This document shows positions 63,101-64,000 of a DNA stretch of 64,000 nucleotides, in pieces (position 1 is the stretch's first letter; every line of letters begins with the position of its first letter). The notes below the pieces were generated by a model, which was given only the letters and a program-made list of their open reading frames with translations, made no database searches and had not been told where the DNA came from. The DNA is from Leptobrachium leishanense. Taxonomy: Eukaryota; Chordata; Amphibia; Anura; Megophryidae. A program made the translations under genes and the position numbers. Location: NCBI GenBank assembly GCA_009667805.1, contig CM019067.1, positions 65,580,637-65,644,636 on the forward strand, read 5' to 3'.

Positions 63101-63588
63101 ACCTCATCTCTGCTCTACAACTGTGGAAAGGTGGAGATTTGGACCCTGGACAGAACACCTCACCAACAAATTTCCTTGGGCAAGAGATGCCAGTGATATG
63201 TACGTGTCAACCTCACAATATTCATAAACAGGATTGCACAATCACAGTGCAGCCTTGTTAAGCTTGTGTTCTAATCAATGTATAAACCACTTGTTCACAT
63301 CTGTTGCAGTGCTGTGGAATATGCTGGTGCTATATAAAGTATAATAATTAAATAAATAACACATGACCTAGTATAGAATTCTTCAAATAGAAAATTCCAC
63401 ATTTTCTGACAGAATATTACTGACAATATGCCAACATGCCAAGAAAACACAAAGATTAAATAATCCTTTTGTCCTTACTTCCACTGGATGCTGTTCTTTG
63501 ACTTTTTCTCTATTAGCCCAATGCCTTCCAGAACGTTGGTGATGTCATATATTCTCCTCTTCTGTCTGACGGCAAGTGTGTCTGCGGC
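42039..63588 (-). CDS. E2F5: E2F5 transcription factor, eight 3' coding exons (5' end outside window)
   Basis: E2F5 is a repressor-type E2F that binds DNA with a DP partner and recruits p107/p130 pocket proteins to cell-cycle genes. Exons in transcript order are 63588-63479, 60403-60242, 57414-57371, 52746-52682, 50171-49922, 47947-47753, 44524-44480 and 42148-42039. They total 981 nt, all phases match, and they encode 326 residues plus stop. Visible parts in order are the winged-helix DNA-binding core ([12 protein letters not shown]), the leucine-zipper dimerisation helix (CNTKEI to QSIKNIMDD), the marked box ([18 protein letters not shown]), an acidic linker, and the C-terminal pocket-binding motif ([14 protein letters not shown]). 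The N-terminus lies beyond 64000. E2F4 is the nearest alternative; the C-terminus and RBIS neighbour favour E2F5. Confidence 0.93.
42376..42770. mobile_element. Subfamily A MITE (395 bp)
   Basis: GGCTAGGGTCAAATGAACGC to CGTTCGTCTGACCCCAGCC, with TAA at left (42373-42375) and TTA at right (42771-42773). The interior matches 2963-3372. Confidence 0.8.
43410..44316. mobile_element. TTAA-target MITE (907 bp)
   Basis: TTAA at 43406-43409 and 44317-44320. The ends CCACTTGGCTGCT and AGCAGTGAAAGGG are imperfect inverted repeats. The 3' part is shared with 25300-26018. The opposed 88- and 93-codon frames at 43347-43695 have no domain. Confidence 0.72.
44480..44524 (-). CDS. E2F5: E2F5 exon ([10 protein letters not shown])
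   Basis: Acceptor CGGTAG|GTC, donor GATG|GTATGT. The 45 nt encode [14 protein letters not shown], matching the human segment just before VFPLLRLSP. Phase 1 at both ends. Confidence 0.93.
45434..47083 (+). mobile_element. Tc1-like transposon (1650 bp) with roughly 222-bp inverted repeats
   Basis: It starts CAGTCAGGTCCAGAAATATT and ends with the inverted equivalent CCTGACTG, with TA at 45432-45433 and 47084-47085. The repeats cover 45434-45656 and 46861-47083 and look almost identical, implying recent insertion. It lies antisense to E2F5 in an intron and belongs to a different Tc1 family from the 14.6-kb and 53.5-kb elements. Confidence 0.93.
45792..46830 (+). pseudogene. Tc1-type DD34E transposase, nearly intact (two lesions)
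   Basis: It starts at ATG 45792 ([17 protein letters not shown]). An N-terminal helix-turn-helix and GRPRK hook are followed by catalytic D (LWTDETK), D (QMDNDPKH) and E ([11 protein letters not shown]), ending GFATKY at the stop 46828-46830. Lesions are a TAA at 45882-45884 and a frame change at the A-run near 46000-46007. The long final frame (46012-46830) is uninterrupted. Length without lesions would be about 345 residues, normal for the family. Confidence 0.9.
47093..47527. repeat. Foldback element with about 90-bp arms and a 250-bp interior
   Basis: The arm 47093-47185 is nearly the exact reverse complement of 47435-47527; shared words include CATCTGCGCTTATTCCCATT and GAGGTTTGGTTTCTTATTAA. 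A compact relative without the interior is at 7878-8012. The interior holds an exon-like segment at 47219-47338. It lies in an E2F5 intron, 226 bp from the next exon. Confidence 0.8.
47219..47338 (+). pseudogene. Exon-like 120-nt segment inside the foldback element
   Basis: It is preceded by acceptor TGTACTTCCAG (ends 47218) and followed by donor CAG|GTATGG (47339). The enclosed 120 nt are open in one frame for exactly 40 codons, phase 0 at both ends, with ordinary protein-like composition ([20 protein letters not shown]). I do not recognise the protein. It could be a captured exon fragment of another gene, or chance. It is antisense to E2F5. Confidence 0.4.
47753..47947 (-). CDS. E2F5: E2F5 exon, acidic variable linker
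   Basis: Acceptor CTCTTAG|ATT, donor GACG|GTAACG. The 195 nt encode about 65 residues rich in D, E, S and T ([20 protein letters not shown]). Frames match both neighbours. The corresponding human linker is shorter and not obviously similar, so this part is fast-evolving. Confidence 0.85.
47948..49921 (-). other. E2F5 intron (1974 bp)
   Basis: GT-AG intron with a LINE fragment at 48214-48470. Otherwise AT-rich without recognised features. Confidence 0.85.
48214..48470 (+). mobile_element. LINE fragment: ORF2 C-terminus and start of 3' UTR
   Basis: Codons 48231-48383 read [20 protein letters not shown] through KAILNKR and a stop, the typical C-terminus of a LINE RT protein (RVVNxWNxLP...FK). 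The stretch GGGCAGACTAGATGGGCCGA follows. Only this 3' piece is present. Confidence 0.7.
49922..50171 (-). CDS. E2F5: E2F5 exon, marked box and start of linker
   Basis: Acceptor GTTTAG|GGT, donor ACAA|GTGAGT. The 250 nt encode [15 protein letters not shown], then [11 protein letters not shown] and the conserved [12 protein letters not shown], then a variable stretch. The marked box contacts DP partners and other factors. Confidence 0.95.
50732..50860. repeat. Long near-perfect hairpin (about 60-bp arms, 6-bp loop)
   Basis: The arm 50732-50794 pairs with 50800-50860; the inner 30 bp (CTTAGGAAGACTGCTGCAAA and flanks) are perfectly complementary, with a few outer mismatches. It would be transcribed within the E2F5 intron. 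It could be a small foldback MITE or a MITE-derived microRNA-like hairpin; nothing shows processing. Confidence 0.75.
51201..52080. mobile_element. 880-bp MITE with GCCTGAGACA ends and internal tandem repeats
   Basis: GCCTGAGACACACTGAGC at the left is mirrored by GCTCAGTATGTCTCAGGC at the right. The interior has a GC-rich left part (51250-51500) and three to four tandem units of roughly 35 bp (CTGGTCTGAGGTCTA...GTGGGCAT) at 51528-51640. The flanking triplet is TAA at left; the right flank is TTG. Confidence 0.75.
52682..52746 (-). CDS. E2F5: E2F5 exon ([19 protein letters not shown])
   Basis: Acceptor CTCTAG|GAG, donor GTG|GTAGGT. The 65 nt encode the beta-rich start of the coiled-coil/marked-box region, nearly identical in other E2F4/5 proteins. 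Confidence 0.95.
53099..53340. mobile_element. TAA/TTA-target MITE (242 bp)
   Basis: GGCTGGTGTCAGACAACTCG to TTGTCTGACACCAGCC, with TAA (53096-53098) and TTA (53341-53343). The ends match subfamily B but the interior is different and shorter. Confidence 0.8.
53649..53670. other. 22-bp in-place inversion across a Tc1/MITE junction
   Basis: Reversing and complementing exactly these 22 bases restores both the Tc1 inverted repeat on the left (as read from the intact right repeat near 56140-56165) and the missing GGCT at the start of the MITE on the right. The flanking bases remain in place. Confidence 0.8.
53671..54833. mobile_element. Subfamily B MITE inside the Tc1 repeat, itself interrupted
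   Basis: The left part AATGTCAGACGAATGCAG lacks GGCT only because those bases are in the adjacent inversion. The right end is GCGTTCGTCCTACACTAACC before TTA. The interior words ACACGGACGTGATGACTGCG match 14255-16327. An LTR-like insertion occupies 53727-54425. Confidence 0.78.
53727..54425. mobile_element. Possible solo LTR (699 bp) inside the MITE
   Basis: It begins TGACATTGAGCC and ends GTTCCGTTACA, a TG...CA arrangement, between ATACT (53722-53726) and ATAAT (54426-54430), which match at 4 of 5. Other MITE copies are continuous across this point. It contains GTTCATTAAAGCTC, a poly(A)-signal-like site. No coding sequence is present. Its family is not recognised. Confidence 0.5.
55003..55960 (+). 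pseudogene. Tc1-type transposase, heavily degraded
   Basis: It starts [20 protein letters not shown] at ATG 55003, with helix-turn-helix ([10 protein letters not shown]) and GRKKCGRKR hook. Frame changes follow near 55280, 55580 and 55690. The first catalytic Asp survives in VIFSDESTF and the third acidic residue is approximated by PEPYRES-like sequence. It cannot make active enzyme. Confidence 0.85.
56437..56523. repeat. 85-bp repeat, copy 1 (copy 2 at 58542-58627)
   Basis: Both contain AACTATAAGGGAATCATGAT, ATGGGCGTTTAA and TTTATGGTCTTTAG. They lie in direct orientation in the two introns flanking the 44-nt E2F5 exon. No element ends were identified. Confidence 0.75.
56647..56831. mobile_element. 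hAT-type MITE (185 bp), 792-982 family
   Basis: CAGTGGTTCCCAACCC to GGGTTGGGAACTTCTG. The core is collinear with 792-982. The flanking octamer is not clearly duplicated. Confidence 0.78.
57371..57414 (-). CDS. E2F5: E2F5 44-nt exon ([14 protein letters not shown])
   Basis: It starts after CTAC (AC acceptor) at 57415 and ends GACG|GTAAGC at 57371. It encodes the invariant VTHEDIC segment of E2F4/5 proteins, so the upstream border must leave those codons in place. No AG lies in the right place. Confidence 0.93.
58247..58393. repeat. Foldback repeat (GGTCAAAATAGCC / GGTTATTCAGAG family)
   Basis: Arms with AATTCTAGGTCAAAATAGC and GCTATTTTGACCTAGAATTT flank a short centre; the right end is CTCTCTGAATAACCCTG. 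The left tip is lost. Same family as 35585-35752. Confidence 0.68.
58542..58627. repeat. 85-bp repeat, copy 2
   Basis: Direct repeat of 56437-56523, differing by short indels (CGTTTAACATTTAG against CGTTTAATCACATTTAG). It lies within the U12-type intron. Confidence 0.75.
59375..59738. mobile_element. TTA-target MITE (364 bp)
   Basis: GGCCTCATTCACACAC to GTGTGAATTAGGCC, flanked by TTA at 59372-59374 and 59739-59741. The interior has alternating GCGTATATGCG and CGCAAATATAC words. It is a different family from A and B but uses the same target. Confidence 0.82.
59870..60150. repeat. Dispersed repeat related to 31030-31445
   Basis: It shares the CAGGCGCTACAGAG / GTAAAGTGCGTAAGTCC region and the AATTATTTAAGGGCAAAAA tail. 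The class is unknown. It lies just intronic of the E2F5 dimerisation exon. Confidence 0.42.
60242..60403 (-). CDS. E2F5: E2F5 exon, dimerisation helix
   Basis: Acceptor TTGTTAG|AGG at 60404/60403; donor is the U12-type ATATCC at 60241. The 162 nt encode [11 protein letters not shown], a leucine-zipper helix rich in E/K/L, and [14 protein letters not shown]. Leucines recur at heptad-like spacing. Confidence 0.95.
61156..61379. mobile_element. TTAA-target MITE (224 bp)
   Basis: TTAA at 61152-61155 and 61380-61383. The ends CCCCTTCACTGCTGAG and CTCAGCAGTGAAAGGG are good inverted repeats. Same end family as 43410-44316. Confidence 0.85.
62400..62492. mobile_element. End of a hAT-type MITE (TAGTTGTTGCAGCCCTA)
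   Basis: CTAATCGCTGAGG and ATTGATTAGTTGTTGCAGCC match the end style of 22861-23784. The other end was not located, so only this terminal piece is called. Confidence 0.55.
62757..62830. repeat. GC-rich hairpin (CGGCCGCTGACACGCAGC arms)
   Basis: The left arm is the reverse complement of GCTGCGTGTCAGCGGCCG at about 62810-62827. The similar phrase TTCAGCGGCCGCTGACAGG occurs near 10857-10875 in the nested hAT element, suggesting a shared ancestor. Confidence 0.65.
63225..63358 (+). mobile_element. LINE 3' tail
   Basis: It ends GCAGTGCTGTGGAATATGCT, GGTGCTATATAAAG and short AAT-type repeats, like 28005-28060. Phrases such as GATTGCAAGCTCGTGGGACA, tandemly doubled at 62640-62680, belong to the same kind of tail, separated by about 550 bp of other sequence. 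Confidence 0.55.
63479..63588 (-). CDS. E2F5: E2F5 exon, winged-helix DNA-binding core
   Basis: Acceptor TTTAAG|GCC at 63589/63588; donor GGAA|GTAAGG at 63479/63478. The 110 nt encode [20 protein letters not shown], then [16 protein letters not shown]. The RRIYD DNA-recognition motif is intact. The upstream part of the domain is outside the window. Confidence 0.95.
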
Positions 63589-64000
63589 CTTAAAAAAAAC
63601 AGAATTAAAAATGTTATCCAGCAGATTGAAGGAGGGTGAGTTATACATACACTAACAAGAAACACACCACACCATAGTACAAAGAATGACAAAAAACTGA
63701 GTATTCTCATGCTGCCAGATTATGGGGCAAAGTGATACATTCTGAGCTATCAGCAGGAAGATTTGGTTTCCATCTAACCCTGTTCCGTCGCTACTTCTAT
63801 CAACCGTTTAACAATTTGACAACAGTAGAGTCCACTAGCATAACCATCTAACGAGCAAACATTCAGGGAAACCAGCTACATATCTATGGTATTGAAAGAA
63901 AAATAAAGCAACCCAGTGATCACCATTACGCCCCCCAAAGCACACCACAGCCAGGTTGTGTAATGTTATCAGGTCAGTTACAAACCTGATGGACACAAAC
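63589..64000 (-). other. E2F5 intron, continuing past the window
   Basis: No exon, promoter or CpG-rich first exon is seen before the right edge. The N-terminal coding exon must lie further out. Confidence 0.7.

Larger units (their letters stand above)
60404..63478 (-). other. E2F5 intron (3075 bp)
   Basis: GT-AG intron. It contains an (AT)n/(AC)n microsatellite near 61000-61052, a TTAA MITE (61156-61379), a hAT MITE end near 62400-62492, a GC-rich hairpin (62757-62830) and a LINE tail ending near 63358. Confidence 0.82.

Overview
The window is vertebrate nuclear DNA. It carries spliced genes with AATAAA poly(A) signals and is packed with DNA transposons (hAT, Tc1/mariner, TTAA-target and TTA/TAA-target MITEs), one chromodomain Ty3/Gypsy element, LINE tails and a tRNA-type SINE. 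The repeat style and the orthologues point to an anuran amphibian; that placement is inference and no species is claimed.

Only two host genes can be supported. RBIS (ribosome biogenesis factor, C8orf59 orthologue) lies on the plus strand, with coding exons 32393-32506, 32844-32960 and 37421-37489 (99 aa). E2F5 lies on the minus strand, with eight coding exons between 63588 and 42039; its first coding exon or exons lie beyond base 64000. The genes converge tail to tail: their best poly(A) signals are at 37502-37507 (plus) and 37556-37561 (minus). One E2F5 intron (60241 down to 57415) has AT-AC ends and U12-type signals.

Bases 1-8164 are repeat-rich DNA without recognised genes: MITEs at 792-982, 2963-3372 and 3510-3958, a SINE at 2086-2285, a possible Penelope fragment near 5105-5150, a long hairpin at 6688-6816 and a 26-bp minisatellite at 6873-7485. 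Bases 8165-17132 are one 9-kb autonomous-type hAT element with matching termini and an 8-bp target duplication. Its transposase gene is broken. It was hit by a second hAT element (9183-11081, filled with minisatellites) and by a 450-bp MITE (14255-16327) that itself took a Tc1 element (14654-16274). Bases 17643-25090 hold a Ty3/Gypsy chromovirus in an unusual arrangement: a solo-like LTR, a copy of the downstream flank, a truncated 5' LTR, gag-pol, then the 3' LTR and flank again. A 924-bp hAT MITE interrupts its integrase.

Bases 25300-32390 are MITEs and LINE remnants upstream of RBIS. From 37.5 kb to the right edge everything lies in the E2F5 3' UTR, exons or introns. The introns carry two further Tc1 elements (45434-47083 and 53539-56269), a foldback element enclosing an exon-like 120-nt segment (47093-47527), a long hairpin (50732-50860) and many MITEs. 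The 53.5-56.4 kb nest is up to four levels deep and contains a 22-bp in-place inversion exactly across a transposon/MITE junction.

No dedicated undescribed multigene system was found. The most informative observations are the minor-spliceosome intron, the nested insertions whose reversal restores frame or paralogous sequence, the duplicated solo-LTR arrangement, and the exon-like cargo in a foldback element.
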